Assembly: GCF_002776525.5 (NCBI RefSeq)
Contig: NC_045437.1
Span: 139,687,639 to 139,751,638, forward strand
Length of the DNA stretch: 64,000 nt
Reading direction: 5' to 3'
DNA from: Piliocolobus tephrosceles
Lineage: Eukaryota > Chordata > Mammalia > Primates > Cercopithecidae
Made by a program: the position numbers and the translations under genes. Below the pieces are notes generated by a model, which worked only from the letters and a program-made list of their open reading frames with translations, was not told the DNA's origin and ran no database searches. Of the stretch, positions 44,960 to 57,787 are shown in pieces. Positions within the stretch are counted from its first letter, which is position 1; each line of letters begins with the position of its first letter.

Positions 44960-46800
44960 CTGTACGTACATTCTGACCAAGCCTTGCTCTTGGACTACTC
45001 TGCCAAACATATGGCAGTGCTCCACAAGCCATTGCATACCTCTCAAAACAAGTGGACTGTCATCCAAGGCTGGCCACCCTGCCCAAAAATCTTGGGTGCA
45101 GCCACATTGCTGGCCTCAGAGGCACAGAAACTCACTCTCTACCAACATATTACTACTGCATTTTCCCATAACCTATAGGATCTCATGAGCCATTGATGTC
45201 TTCTATTCCTCCCACCATCCTGCTTACAGGATGCCTCATTCATAGGTACATGCCTTATTCATAGATAACCCTCTAATCACCTTCTAAAAATGTAAAGCTC
45301 TCAACCCAGCCACCCTCTTCCCTTTAAACATCTCTGACTCTAAGCTCTCTCACTCCTGCCTGGACCTCTTAAACTCCCTCTTCTCCCCCTTCCAACACAT
45401 TTCAAAAGCTCCTTTGCAGGGAACAGCCACATGATTCATTAATGGAAGATCTTTTTAGCTCTTTTAGGGAGCCATGTCCAGCAGCTGGCTCTGCTATCAT
45501 TGCTGAAAATACACTCCTAGAATCCAGAACTCTCCCACTCCATACTACCTCTCAACAGGTGGAGCTAGTTGTCTTAATCAGGGCCTTCATCCTAAAAAAG
45601 GGAAAGAGGGTTAACATTTACACTGATTCCAAATATGCATACCACATGCTATACTCTCATGCTTTAATCTGGCAGGAAAGGGGTTTTCTAACTACAAAAG
45701 GAACTCCCATAGTATATGGCAAACTCATACACAAACTGCTGAAAGCAGCTAAATTACCACTAAAGACCACCTTTATCCATTGTAAGGGACATCAAAAGGC
45801 TACAGATGCCATAACCAAGGAAAACCTCTCAGCAAACTCAGCAGCCCAGCAGGCAGCTCTTAAAACTTCACCATTATTGCCTATCTTTCCCAGCATACAC
45901 TCTGTGTATACCGAGGAGGAACAAACCTCACTCACCCGGGCTGGTGCTATCTGGGGAGGAGGATGGTTCTACCTCAATAATAAAATTGTCTTGCCCAAGT
46001 CCCAGGAACTTTCTGTACTTTCATACATGCACAACCATTTCCGTGCCAGTTACTGCCCCTTGCTGTAGCTCTTAAAAGCTTATATATATTTTCCCACCAT
46101 GGCTGCCAATCTCATAGGTATTACTAAGGCATATTCCATTTGTACTCAAACAACTTCCCCTCAGGGAGCTATCAAACCACCTCCTTTCCCCATGGACACC
46201 TGCCAGGGCAGGACTGGCAGATCAACTTCACCCTCATGCTCCCCATAAAATGGGCCTGGTACCTTCTGACAATTGTAGATACATTCTCTGGATGGATAGA
46301 AGATTTTCCTACTACCACCGAAAAGGCACACACTGTCACTTCTATTCTCCTCACCCATATTATCCCCCGGTTTGGACTCCCCTCCTCCATCCAGTTAGAC
46401 AATGGGCCAGCATTTGTTTCACAGGTTAACCAACAGCTGGTGGAGGCTCTAAACATTAAATGGGTCCTTCATGTTCCTTACTGCCCCCAGTCTTCAGGTA
46501 AAATTAAATGGGTCAATGCCTTTTTAAAACAACAACTAACCAAAATTCCTAGAGGTTAAAATGGCCTGAACTTCACATCTTCCAGTGGCACTCATACATT
46601 TACAAGCTATTGCTCACAAGCCCCTCAGCCTAAGCCCATTTGAATTCATGTACCAATGCCCCTTTATCCTCCAGAATCTCTCTGTATCTGCCCCCACTCT
46701 GCCCCTCTGCCGCTTCTATGCAGGATACTTGGCTGGCATTATACCTCACTCAACATCTAATAAGACAGTACACAAACACTTACTTGCCCCAACCTAAAAG
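44960..46800 (+). pseudogene. pol: pol remains: connection, RNase H, integrase
   Basis: The RT connection resumes at LYVHSDQALLLD. RNase H has lost its first catalytic Asp ('FINGRS' near 45440) and has a TGA beside it, but keeps YTDSKYAYH and HCKGHQ. Integrase shows VDTFSGWIEDFP and QLDNGPAFVSQV. Its first catalytic Asp is Asn (46224) and its Glu is Lys (46506), while the middle Asp (46398) remains. It is dead as an enzyme but clearly recognisable. Confidence 0.85.
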
Positions 46801-48481
46801 TCCATCCTCCTAACACTCCTCCCTGCCTCTACAATGAGGGAACTGGGTCCAAATCACCAGTTCCTTCTCCCCTCTCCAACCTAAGTGGACGGGTCCTCAC
46901 CAGGTTATCCTAACTACTCCTGTGGCAACAAAACTAACATCCTTTCCACACTAAATCCACCATTCCAAACTAAAAACACCACCAGACTTACATCCAGAAA
47001 TTTTCTCACCCCCAAAATATTCTTCCTCCCTCATAGGACCAACCTCACTGTACTTAACAGGAATTCCAGAAGTTGCCAGTCCCAGAAGGCCCTGGTCCAT
47101 TGCACTCTCTGCCTCCACTTTCAAATCTGTTGTTATCTCACACTTTCTTTCAGATCTTTCCTGGTATTCCCTCCCCGCGTCCCTGGATAGTCCAGTCCAA
47201 TTCCTCACATTAACCCAGGAGCTATGGCTGCAGGGCACCTTTCAAAATTTCACTCTTACTCAAATCTCCTTTTTCCCCTTTTGTCTTCTTTGCTGTGGAA
47301 TACTCTAAGTCCCACAACCTCTGGCAGTTGGGCTTCCTTTGTTAACCTCACACATTACCTCTTAAATCAGTCACACTCCCCTCTTGCTTCCAATTGTTAA
47401 ATTTGTTTGTCCACACAAATCCAGCAGTTCACAGCCCTTCCTGTTAACCTAACTGCAGAAACTTGATCCAAAGTAAACCTGCATCTCACCTACTCAACCA
47501 GTCCCTTCCCAAAATGTGTTTATAATCTTACTTGGCGAAACACCTTTCCCTGCAATCCATCAAATTCACCTGCACCATCACATGCAGGTCTGGCACCCTC
47601 CTTCGCCTCATAGCCTGTAAACTAAACATGTTTCAAACCGAATTCCGTAAGACATCCCTTCCCAACCCCTCCCCTCTCTGCCAGCACTGCTCTCCATGTA
47701 TCTAACTTAAGGGAACTCCCTAAAATAATGCACAGACAATTCCCTCAACTGCAACCTTTATCTTTCTTCCCTATCAGGACCACAATGGCTGTTAGTTAAC
47801 AAAAACCCATTTCTCTTTCTCTCTCCAAAACCAAACAGCCTTCACCACCAACATCCTTATCAGGCCCTAACAAGGACTACCCTTGTTAACGGTTATTCAA
47901 CCTGGAAAAACAAAAAAGTTGGGACAAAAGTTGGTTCATGATTCAACCCCCACCTTCTCACAGCTCACTACCTTTACCTACAACTTTGCCTGTCAACCCC
48001 TGGTCTTTTCTTTCTGTGTGGAACAAACTCTCTTCTTTGCCTACTGGCAAGTTGGTCAGGAACATGCACCCTGGTGTTTCAATCTCCGAAGTTAACATTT
48101 TGCCTAACAATCAAACCATTCGGGTTCCTTTAGTAATGCCTATTTCCTTCTCCATACACACCAAGTGGCATGGGGAAATCCTGTTGCCCTTTTCTTAGGG
48201 CCCTAAACCTTCCTCCTAATACTAACAATTGGCCCATGTATACTTACCTTCATATCCCGCTTGATCTCCCAAAGGCAGAACTCCCTTGTCCAGGCAGCCA
48301 CCCAGAAACACAGTGATACCATCCTTCTCCTCCACCAAGTCCGGTATCAGCACCTCCAGGAAAACAGCTCTGAAGTTGGACACCCACTGCTTCAAAACCC
48401 AAGCCCTGATTACAGTGCCCCTATTCAGCAGGGGAATCAACAATGTCCCTCTTCCTTTTAGACGAAAGTAGAAGGCAAGAA
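46801..48481 (+). pseudogene. env: env remains of the decayed provirus
   Basis: No long frame exists. Pieces of surface subunit can be read near 47190-47260 and 47940-48110 ('GTCTLVFQSP'-like in a shifted frame). A membrane-span and tail-like 'IGPCI..FISRLIS' lies near 48230-48275. The stretch expected to hold the fusion peptide and CX6CC appears deleted. Confidence 0.6.
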
Positions 48482-48959
48482 TGTTAATCCAAACTGTACC
48501 ACTTTGTAAGCCCCCCATCATTTCGCAGACGTTGGTCAAAGTGAAACATTACATGGGGGTTTGGACCATGAGAAACATTTTGCCCAACCACCTGAATTTC
48601 TTACAATATTCTGCTGGGAAAAAGTCCAAGGAACATCACTATCACATTCTGCCAGGACAAAGACCAAACCGTCTTATCATGGGAACATTTTATCAACATC
48701 CTGCCAGGCAGCAAGCCATACTGCCCAGACCCCTCCCACCCACACCTATAGGTACCCCAGCCTGTAAGCGGCAGTGGGTTCTGGCATTAAGCTGGTCCCC
48801 AACCTCCGCAGGTCTTGTGCTAGACATAAAATTTGTGTTTGCTGTAGAGCTGCCAACTCTCTTTCCCGGTCTTTCTTTAACCCTTGCCTTCCCGTGAAAA
48901 CCTAACAACTTCCATTATACCCTCTCAAACTCCTGATTATGAAAAAAAACTCCACTACG
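48482..48959 (+). repeat. 3' LTR of the decayed provirus
   Basis: From TGTTAATCCAAACTG to CTCCACTACG (CA decayed to CG). It is preceded by a purine-rich 'gaaagtagaaggcaagaa' that may be the old polypurine tract. It is clearly homologous to 41405-41819 and to 49466-49960. Confidence 0.82.
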
Positions 48960-49465
48960 TTTTTTTTTACCTCTTCTTTGAAAAATCTTTCTGTGTCATT
49001 GCCTTAACCAAAATCTGGCCCAGCCCTTCTCTGAATCTAGAATTTCTTCAGAAATCCATATTAGTCAAAGGATCACAAAATTAATTTTACGCCTTGCAAG
49101 GGATTCCTAAATTCATCTAAAGCAGATGAAGTAAATTCTGCTTCAGCATTTCTCTTTCTTATCCAGAATGAGAAATGCTTAAAGTGTTCAGAAGTTAAAA
49201 TGAGTTATTCAGTTTCAGCAGAGTCAGTGTTTACTTATGAACTTAAGTTACTTGGTTGCCCAGTCAAGCTCTCACTAGCCTGGGGATTATAAGAATTTGA
49301 TTTCAGAAATACCAGCATTCATACTTCCATGTTAAAATTCATATTTTATATTTTAACTCCAAAGGCAGAAGAATGAAAGTCTTAATAATGAAGACATTTC
49401 AAGAGAAGGGATAAATAAAGAAAGCAGCTTTCTTGACCTACCGTTCCCCATCCCATTCACCTTTG
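48960..49465. other. Spacer between LTR copies
   Basis: About 500 bp with a T-run at its start. No motif is visible, and its origin is unclear. Confidence 0.4.
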
Positions 49466-49960
49466 TGTTAGTGCAAACTGCACCATTTTGTAAGTCCCCT
49501 GCTATTTTGCAGACCTTGGTCAAAGTGAAACATTCCACAGGGGTTTGGGCCTTGAGAAACATCCTATCTGGCCACCTGACCACAAGGAAGACAAAGGCCC
49601 AATAAAAAAATTCTTATTATACCCTACCAGGCCAAGGCCCAACTAAAGAAACCTCACTGTCATATCTTACTGGGCAAAGACCCAAGGAACACCACGATGA
49701 CATCACACCAGTAAAAGGGCCAAACCACCTTATCATGGGCACATCTTATCGATATCCTGCTGGGCAGCAAGCTGTACTATTCAGACTTCTCCCAGCCATA
49801 CCTGTAAGTACCCCTGCTTGTAAGTGGTGGTGGGCTCTGGCATTAGGCGGGTCGCCCGCTTCCACAGGTGTCTGCAATATACCTGTGTTTGCTGTTAAGT
49901 TGCTGTCTTTCTCTGTCTTTCTTCAACCCTTGCCTTCCCTCCAAAACCTAATACTTTGAT
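49466..49960 (+). repeat. Third, solo LTR copy of the same family
   Basis: Begins TGTTAGTGCAAACTG and carries 'gcagaccttggtcaaagtga', 'cttatcatgggcacatctta' and 'gtaagtggtggtgggctctg'. It contains an extra segment (about 49570-49690) with a repeated 'aggccaaggcccaac/gggcaaagaccca' theme absent from the other two. The right end is uncertain. Confidence 0.75.
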
Positions 49961-52900
49961 TCTCTACTTTCAGCGTCTCTAAACCCTGATCCAGTAGATG
50001 CTTCTGAGTCTCATGATCAAATAATTTTCCTTTTGTCCCATAGATTCTGGTATGTTAGGGTTTCAGATTCCTTATATGTTTTCATTAAGTAACTGAAGAA
50101 GATATTCCCATTCTCTCTCCTTGAGAATAGTGTATACATGGTTACACTACCTGGTTAAAAAGTTCTAATTAGTAAATGAGAATTTTCTGTTAAGGTGTTG
50201 AATTATGTGAGCTCTCTAGTGTTACCCAAATCCAAAATTCTGTGTTTCCATGGTGCTATAATTTTAAGAGTCTAATCCACTGGTGGCTCAGTTGCTAAGG
50301 CAGTTACAGACAGCCTCACCTTTTTCTTGAGGGTCTCCTGTGTCTGGGATTTCATATATGGCTGGCTGGTATTCCCAAGGTAAGTGACACCTCCTTTTGA
50401 AGAAAAGTACACACAGCCTCCTTGTGGGTCTATGTGATCTATCTTGTAAAGAGAAGACAACCACAAACACATCCTTGTGTTCCATAAGCCTGGTAAGTTC
50501 CAGTGAGAAGAAAGAACATGAAACAGTGCCCTGGGTAAGTTTTAAAAATAAGGTGAGATAGTTCATTGGCTCCTAGACTCAGTTGCCTTTGTGGAGAAAG
50601 CTGTAAGTATGGATGGAGTGGTTTGTATGGCCTTTCAAGGGATCCATGTTAGAACACAAGATGGTGACTCTTTCTGAGAGCAAAGGCTGTGTGGTTGTAT
50701 AACTCCTGAGAAGAGGAGAGCACCCAGCAGAATTCTGCCCTCCTGAAGACAACTTCATCATTCGCCAGCACCAGAAGGAAAATTGGCCATCTGGGAGAGA
50801 AAGAGATGGTGGTCTGGGTTTTTCATCAGAGTTTGCCTGATCCAAGGGATTTTACTGTTCTATGAGGTGAACAGAGGGTACGACCCTGGGTTTCAGTTTT
50901 TTCTAAAGACTCCCTAAACCCAGACTTATGTACCCACTCTGCCACATGCTTCCTGCACCCCTCACAGGTGCATTCTACCTGCTAAACTAACAGAAGCACC
51001 ATAGAAAATCTTTCTGCCTTATGTGTCTCATCCAGGCACATCATCCCACCTTTTGAACTTCCCTCCTTCTTCAGAATGTTACTCAGATGCCATTATCATT
51101 CTTTACACCATCACCTTCTCCATGTTTATCATGCTTAATTCTTCATACATTTGTCTTTTCAACCCTGCCAATTATTTTCCACCTGTGTATAAGGAGGTGT
51201 CATGATACTTCTCAAGTAATTTCAATGGAAGAACAAAGGGAGAGGACCAGTCACCTCCAACCTTGTCTCCTTGGCTCTAGGTCTTTTCCCACTCAACAGG
51301 GATTTCTCAGGAACTTCTGGAGGTTGATTCCATTTGTGGAGAATACCATTTGTTGATTCTCTCACATGTAAATGGATAGCCAAGATTTCATATACAGTTG
51401 ATTCCATTAATCACAGTACTTATGTTATATAAATCCACCACAAACACTGTATTAGTAAATACTGAATAACTGCTCCAAGAAGAATACAGCGTTAGGTTCA
51501 TGTAAGTCTCTGGTCACATATTTTCATCAACTAGAATGCTGGCACCTTTCTTGCTAGTCTCTAGTAATTCATCAATTATAGTTTAAGTGTTCATAGGTTT
51601 TGAAATAATATATTGTAGCAACTCTGGGTTCTGACACATCCCCTTCAGGGATTATTGATGTGGCTCTGTTTTGTTAGTTTAGTGGCTTGCCTGCACCAAC
51701 TTTGTAAACTCTACTCCTCCCCACCGCCCGCCACACACACACACACAGTGTGTAGCCTTTACCCCAAGCCTGGCTTCCTAGAAGTCACTGTTGAGTCAAA
51801 CTATCTTAACATTTAGCCAGTGTTTGGTCAGAGGTTGTGCTTACACTCCTTGAGCTAGTAAGACTTCCACCCTTTGCTAATATGTCAGTGTGTGGCTTGG
51901 GAAATTCTTTCAGTTCCTCTCAAGTTCACCTAGTACCTGTTATGGTTGGTACTGAATGTGTGAAACAGACTAGGCACAGCCTTCCAGATAGAGATGATTA
52001 TAATCTTAGCACTTTTTAGCTCTTTCTCTTGTTCACTCTGTTAAACTGGGTGACTTGCTGTTTCATTTGTTGCTACTTTGTTTTATGAAACTATTAGAAT
52101 TCTCTTAAGTGCTTGCCACTGAGATCTCTATTTTCAACAATGCCTTAATTCATACATCTCTTCATGTTATGTATCAAATACAGTCAGCCCCCCAGCTGAG
52201 TTGAGGAGCTTCTGGCCCTCCTATCTTGCTTCTTTCCCTGTATATAACATCTACACTGTTGCACAGAAGCTGAGGACAAAGGGGGAAAGCCTGATTTTCC
52301 TGAAGTGACATCTCTGCCCTACCAGTGGGATCTGGGGAAGCTTCTTAGCAGGGATACTCCTTCCTACAAGTGAGATCTTGGTAGGAAGATGAAGGCCTGA
52401 GGTCTTTTTAATGTACTCCTGCCAGCCTGGAACCTCTGTGTTATTAGTGGGAGCTGGGAGAATGATCTTTTTTTTGGCTTTCCTTTCCTGGCATGAAACA
52501 TCTACTCTATAGAGAAAAGCTGAGGAGGAGGACAATTGAGGTCCCAATATTCTTAGCCTCTCTTACCTTGGCAAGAGCCTCTGTTCTATAAGTGGGAGGT
52601 AGGTTGGGCATGGGAGCCCCAGTCTTCTTGGCTGTAGCTGCCTAAAATGGAGCTTCTCTATCATGGAGCTAGGGTAGGTGAGTAACAGACTACTGTAAGG
52701 TTATCAAGCTTGAATGAGAAGGTTTCAGCTTCTTAATATAATCTTTCTTCTGAGTCACTTTATTTCACTAGAAAATGTTTATTAGGTCTTTGATACACTG
52801 AAAGCCATTTAAATTATACTCCTACCATTTGAAGTCTAGAAATCAAATTTTTAAAACTCCATGAGGCCTCAAATTTCAGGACTCTATTTTCTTTCATTTT

Positions 52901-53064
52901 TGCTTATAATCCACTAACTTTCTCTGAGTTTATCTTTTTCTTACAATGGTTTCCAAATACAACCAATAAAACAGCAAATATTACTAATATTCTGTTTTCT
53001 AATGATCTTCTGGAGCTGTCAACAAAGTAAGCGTGTGTAAAGGAGAAAATCAAACCAAATGTTT
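49961..53064. other. Intergenic, no gene seen
   Basis: About 3.1 kb. It includes a (CA)n tract (about 51731-51749) and a degenerate repeat near 52240-52680. Frames up to 98 codons lack family features. Confidence 0.5.
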
Positions 53065-53353
53065 TGTTTTGTTTTGTTTTGTTTGAGACGGTCTTGCTCT
53101 GTCACCCAGGCTGGAATATAGCAACAAAATCACAGCTCACTGTAGCCTCGAACTCCTGGGCTCAAGAAATCCTCCCCCCTCAGACTCTTGAGTAACTGGG
53201 ACTATAGGTGTGCATGACCACATCTGGCTAATTTTTGTATTTTTTATAGCGACAGGGTTTCTAGGCTGGTCTTGAACTCCTGGGCTCAAGCAATCTGCCT
53301 ACCTTGGCCGCCCAAAGTGCTGGAATTACAGGCATGAGCCACCACACCTGGCC
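53065..53353 (-). mobile_element. Old Alu, minus strand
   Basis: A (TTTTG)n tail at left and CACACCTGGCCC at right, flanked by 'caaaccaaatgttt' on both sides. It is diverged, AluJ-like, with a gap after 'gcgacagggtttc'. Confidence 0.92.
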
Positions 53354-54433
53354 CAAACCAAATGTTTGGCTAGGACAAAACATAGATAAACATCTTTCCA
53401 CTTCTGACATCAGTTTTCTCACTGCTCAACTACTGGGCCTATGCCATTAGATTTTTATTATATTAGCAGGACACTTCCAGGATCAATTTCTTTGTACTAG
53501 AAAATGATTGCTAATTGCTATTAATAATCAATCCCTAAATCTCAGTGACTTAATACAATGAAGCTATACATTTTTTCACCCACAGTTAATAAGGTGTTTT
53601 GTGAATGGCTTTCCGTGTAACTACCCTCCAAGCAATGGGTCTCATGAGTAGATGAGATAAAGACAAGGAGTTTGGAGTGTCAGCAACTGGTATTGCTTCT
53701 GAACAAGCAATTATAGGATAGATGTAGAGGGACAGTGCAGGGCAGTGGTTCCAGGCCCACACCTGAGTCTGAAAGATTGACATCGTTGTGAGAATGAAAC
53801 AGAATGATGCACACGACTCCCTACAGTTCTAATATAATACTAATTAGAGTTGTTTCCTTGTCTGTCTTCATAACTGTAATGGGAATTATATCTTTAAATA
53901 ATATAAAATAGCTAACATCTTATGAGCACCATACATACATGATATTGTATAATCCTTGCAATGATCCAACAGACTAGGTGCTATTGAAGCTCAGAGCAGA
54001 TCCAGAATCTACATCTGTCTAAATCCAGAATGAGAGCTCTTAACACTTCTTGTATGTTTCTTCCTTGTAATCTTAACACCCTGTCAAAATTTGCTTTAGA
54101 AGAGCCCCACTTTCAATTTATAAATAAGGAACAAGTTGATTTTTAATGGCATGGATACTCACATGGAAATTTACAGAATACCTACACTCACTGTTAAATG
54201 GAATTTTAAAAATGAACAATTCTCTCTGCAAAAGTCTTTATAATATTTGTGAATTGTAAAATCCTTATGAAAATATCTCTTTTACTAATCTGTCACATGA
54301 ATTAGAAAATGCCAAATAGAGATGGCATGCAGTGTAGCAAGCACTCTATCATATTACTGGCTTATGTAGTACTTATAATTTGTATACTCAAGCTTACAAA
54401 GTACTCCAGGGAAAAAGAGCAGTAGTGTTTGTA
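53354..54433. other. Intergenic, no gene seen
   Basis: A+T-rich, with L2/MIR-like words near 53930-54060 ('gatattgtataatccttgca'). Confidence 0.45.
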
Positions 54434-54830
54434 TTTGTTTCCTAGGGCTGCCTTACAAAATATTAGACCGGGTGGCTTAAATGACAGAAATTTATTTTCT
54501 AACAATTCTGGAGGCTGGAAGTCTGAGATTAATGTGCAGCAGGGTTGGTTTCCTTGGGGGCCTCTCTTCTTGTCTAGCAGATGGCAACCCTCTTGCTGCC
54601 TCTTCACATGGTCATTTCTCTATGTACACCTGCCCCTGATATCTCCTTGTGTGTCCTACTCTCTAGGTCTTATAAGAACACCAGTCACATTAGATTAGGA
54701 CACATCCTAATGGTTTTATTTCAATTAGTCTTTAGAGGCACTATGTCCAAATACAGTCATATTCTGAAGTATTGGCGATTAGGGCTTCAACATATGAATT
54801 TGGTGGGAAGGTACAATTCAGTCCATAACA
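54434..54830 (+). mobile_element. MLT2-like LTR (ERVL)
   Basis: From 'tttgtttcctagggctgcct' through 'aattctggaggctggaagtc' and 'ttataagaacaccagtcaca' to 'aattcagtccataaca', the ordered hallmarks of an MLT2 LTR. No interior is present, so it is solo or truncated. Confidence 0.8.
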
Positions 54831-55599
54831 GTATGTAAAAAGGGTAATTGTACCCATCAAGAACTCCTTTTTAAATTGCAGTGAGTCTTGTAAGAGGCCA
54901 TGACTATTTTCTTTTGCTACTGAGACTTATATCTAGCTTATATTTATATATTTTATGTAATTAACACTTTTATATACTACTCATTGATCAAGAAGCAGCA
55001 GAAGTCATATATACCAGCAAGCAACAGAAAAAAGTTTATTTTACACTTTAGAACTCTTAATGAACACTGTATTTTTGGTTACAATTTATATTTTCTTTAG
55101 GGGAAAAATGGTAATATTTAATGTAGAAAATCTTAGTAAATGGCATTCTATATATAGTACTTATTTACAAATTTTTAGATTCACATACGCAGTTCTAACA
55201 CATACAACTTCTTTTATGTGATGCATAACAAAATGTAGTGCAGCCAGGACTTACAGCAATAAAGGAGTGGCACATATAGTAACATTCATACTTTGTGGAT
55301 TGTCCACATATAGTTTTCTAAGTTTCTTCTGACTAGTTCACTTATTAATATTTTAAAAGCTTTTGTGGTCCACCGTGAACAATTATTCTCTAATAAAATG
55401 TGTATTTTCTGTAATATCATCTAGAAATATTTAGGAATCACATCTGGAATTTGATTTCCATAGAAATTTAGCTATACACTTTTATAAATATATTAAATAG
55501 GCTTATCCTCAGTAAGATTTCTTCATACATAATACATAATAACTACATAATTTCTTGATACATTTGCTTTTGACTGAAGGCTGTCACTACAAGTTCTAG
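54831..55599. other. A+T-rich flank of the zinc-finger pseudogene
   Basis: No motif is seen. It may include the 3' UTR of the minus-strand zinc-finger exon. Confidence 0.4.
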
Positions 55600-56540
55600 T
55601 TGAAGATATTCCCATATTAATTTCTTGTTCAGGGATTTTTTTCTTTATGAGTCCTCTTATATTGACAGAGGGCTGAGCTATGTCTGAAGGCTTTTACACA
55701 GACTGCATTTACATGATTTTTTTTCCCTGTGTGAGTTCTGCAATGTATGAGGTCAGGCTTTTGAGAAAATACTTTTTAACACTCATTACATTTATATGGT
55801 TTCTCTCTAGTGTAAATTTTCTGATGTCTAATAAGGCATGACACTTCACTGAAAACTCTCTCACACTTAGTTCACACAGAAGATTTCTCTCCTGTGTGTA
55901 TTCTCTGATGTACAAAGAGGTGTGACTTCAGGCTGAAGGCTCTCCCATATTCATCACACACATACGGCTTTTCTCCAGTATGAGTTCTCCTGTAAATGCT
56001 GAGGTATAAGTTTTGGAAAAAGGCTTTCCAACACTCATCACACTCATAGGGTTTCTCCCTGGTGTGAATTCTCTAACGTTCGATGGATGTGACTTATGGG
56101 AGAAAGCTTTTCTACATTCAACACACTCAGGTTTTCTCCTGAGTATAGATTCTCAGGTGTACTATGAGATTTGATTTCCTGCTGAAGGCTTTCCCACACA
56201 CAGTACGTATTAAGGGCTTTTCTCTCTTATGAATTCTCTTTTGCATAATGAGGTCTGACTTCTGGAAGGAGGCTTTTTCACATTCACTACACTCTTTTTT
56301 TACATATCTTCTATTGCTACTAAATAAATCCAAATAGTTCAAATTACTACCATAACAGCCACATTTTTGGGATTTTTGTTTTGAAGAAATAAAGTCTGGG
56401 CTCAGATGAAATATATTTTCAAGAGCATTACAGTTGTCACCCCTTTCCTCTGTCTCAGTTCCCTGGTCCATTAATGAAGCATGCCTCAAAAGTATTTATT
56501 GGTTCTCCTGGTGCCTCTGCATGTGGTTGGAAGTCTTGCC
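55600..56540 (-). pseudogene. Decayed C2H2 zinc-finger exon (KRAB-ZNF type)
   Basis: On the minus strand at least six successive finger units with TGEKP-like linkers can be read, split over several frames. Examples are CSECEKASFQKSDLIMQKRI at the start of the array and CGKAFSRKSNLIVHLRIYTQ next. Many zinc ligands are lost (Cys to Arg, His to Gln or Tyr), and stops and frameshifts break the array, so no DNA-binding protein can be made. The leading part resembles the spacer that precedes fingers in KRAB-ZNF last exons. In humans ZNF300 and its pseudogene lie near GPX3, so a ZNF300-cluster origin is plausible but not shown. An N-terminal KRAB exon was not seen. Confidence 0.8.
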
Positions 56541-57700
56541 AGACTTCTAGAAAGAAGCACAATTAACTATATACTGGTAAATATATCTGCTAATGTATTA
56601 TGACTTATAACTTTTTGTCATATTATGAGATTGAATCTTTACTTTCATGCGTAATATACATATGGCCCACAAGAAATATCAAGGCTAAATGGAGTGTATC
56701 TCCCTGAGCATTGCAAGAAAGAAAGCCACATTTTTAAAAAACTGCAGTAGTAGAAACAGAAACATAATATGACAATGAACACAAGTATATGTGGCTATAT
56801 ACAAATAGGATTTTGCAAACTGGGCAGAAACACTAAATAATCTTGAGGAATAGTAAAAAGGAACAAAGAAGGACAATTGCAACAGTGTCAGTGGGGAGAG
56901 CTTATTTAGCAGAATTAAAAGTGACCAGGGTGATAAAGGTGATTGGAGAAATAAAGTAAGGACTGAATGAGGAACAGAAATATCTGAGCTGCAGCCTTAT
57001 TAACTAGCTGCTGGATTGCTATAATTTAATCTTCATTTTCTCTTTGCTTCTAGTGTCTTTTAGCTCTTGTCTATTCCACCATCAACATTAAACTAATTTT
57101 ACAAAACCATAAATTATCTTTGCAAAAAGAAACACCTAACCAGTACTTCACAAGCACTAATTTTAATCATACTTTAAAAATTAAAATACTAATTTGTTCT
57201 TTTATGGCTGTGAAGGCCCATGAATTTAGATGTTTAATAAGAGGAAAATTGGCCACAGGATAAGTCAAATCCTACTTATCTCAGGATTTGATTCACTACT
57301 GAATTATAATTGCTGAGTTTATCATCTATCTCATTCTATAATAGTTCAGGAATACTGCATCAATCCTGACTATTAAATTCTGCCATCACCTTGTTCCCTA
57401 CCTAGCACATATGGAAGAGGCATTGCAATTAAGTACAAAGGCTCTGAATCCAGAATACCATGGTCTGAGTCCTAGCTCCATTGCTAATTAGGGACAGGGT
57501 AAGTTATTTGATCTCTTTGGGCCTCACTTTTCTCTTCTATAAAAAAGAATAGTATAACAGTGACTACTTGTAGTGTTGTGAGGATAGAATGAGTCAATAG
57601 ATTTAAAGCACTCAAAATAGTACCTGGCACATAATATGTTTTCAGTGGAAGTCAGGTGTTATTATTATATGTATTATTACTGATCCTCAGACAAGTATGT
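56541..57700. other. Intergenic, no gene seen
   Basis: A+T-rich. MIR-like words lie near 57420-57650 ('gacagggtaagttatttgat', 'tttaaagcactcaaaatagt'). Confidence 0.45.
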
Positions 57701-57702
57701 GC

Positions 57703-57787
57703 CCCTTCCTTCCCCCCTCCCTCCCCCCCTCCCTCCTTCCTTCTCCCTCCCTCCCTCCCTCCTTTCTTCCTTCCTTCCTTCCTTCCT
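57703..57787. repeat. Pyrimidine tract (CCCT/CCTT)n
   Basis: About 85 bases almost purely C and T on the plus strand, shifting from CCCTCC to CCTT units. It directly abuts the T-tail of the next Alu. Confidence 0.95.

Larger units (their letters stand above)
41405..48959 (+). mobile_element. Decayed class I provirus with tRNA-Phe-like primer site
   Basis: Two related LTRs (about 41405-41819 and 48482-48959) bracket gag, protease, RNase H, integrase and env remains in normal order. The polymerase part of RT is missing between protease (about 43150) and the connection region (about 43870). An AluY (43549-43856) and a solo HML-2-like LTR (43969-44959) are nested inside. No gene is open. The primer site points to the HERV-F/XA type of groups, an inference. 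Confidence 0.8.

Noticed and set aside
44814..45188. 124-codon and 112-codon frames at the end of the HML-2-like LTR
   Set aside because: They straddle the LTR boundary into older pol remains; only the part after 44960 is pol-derived, and neither is a gene.
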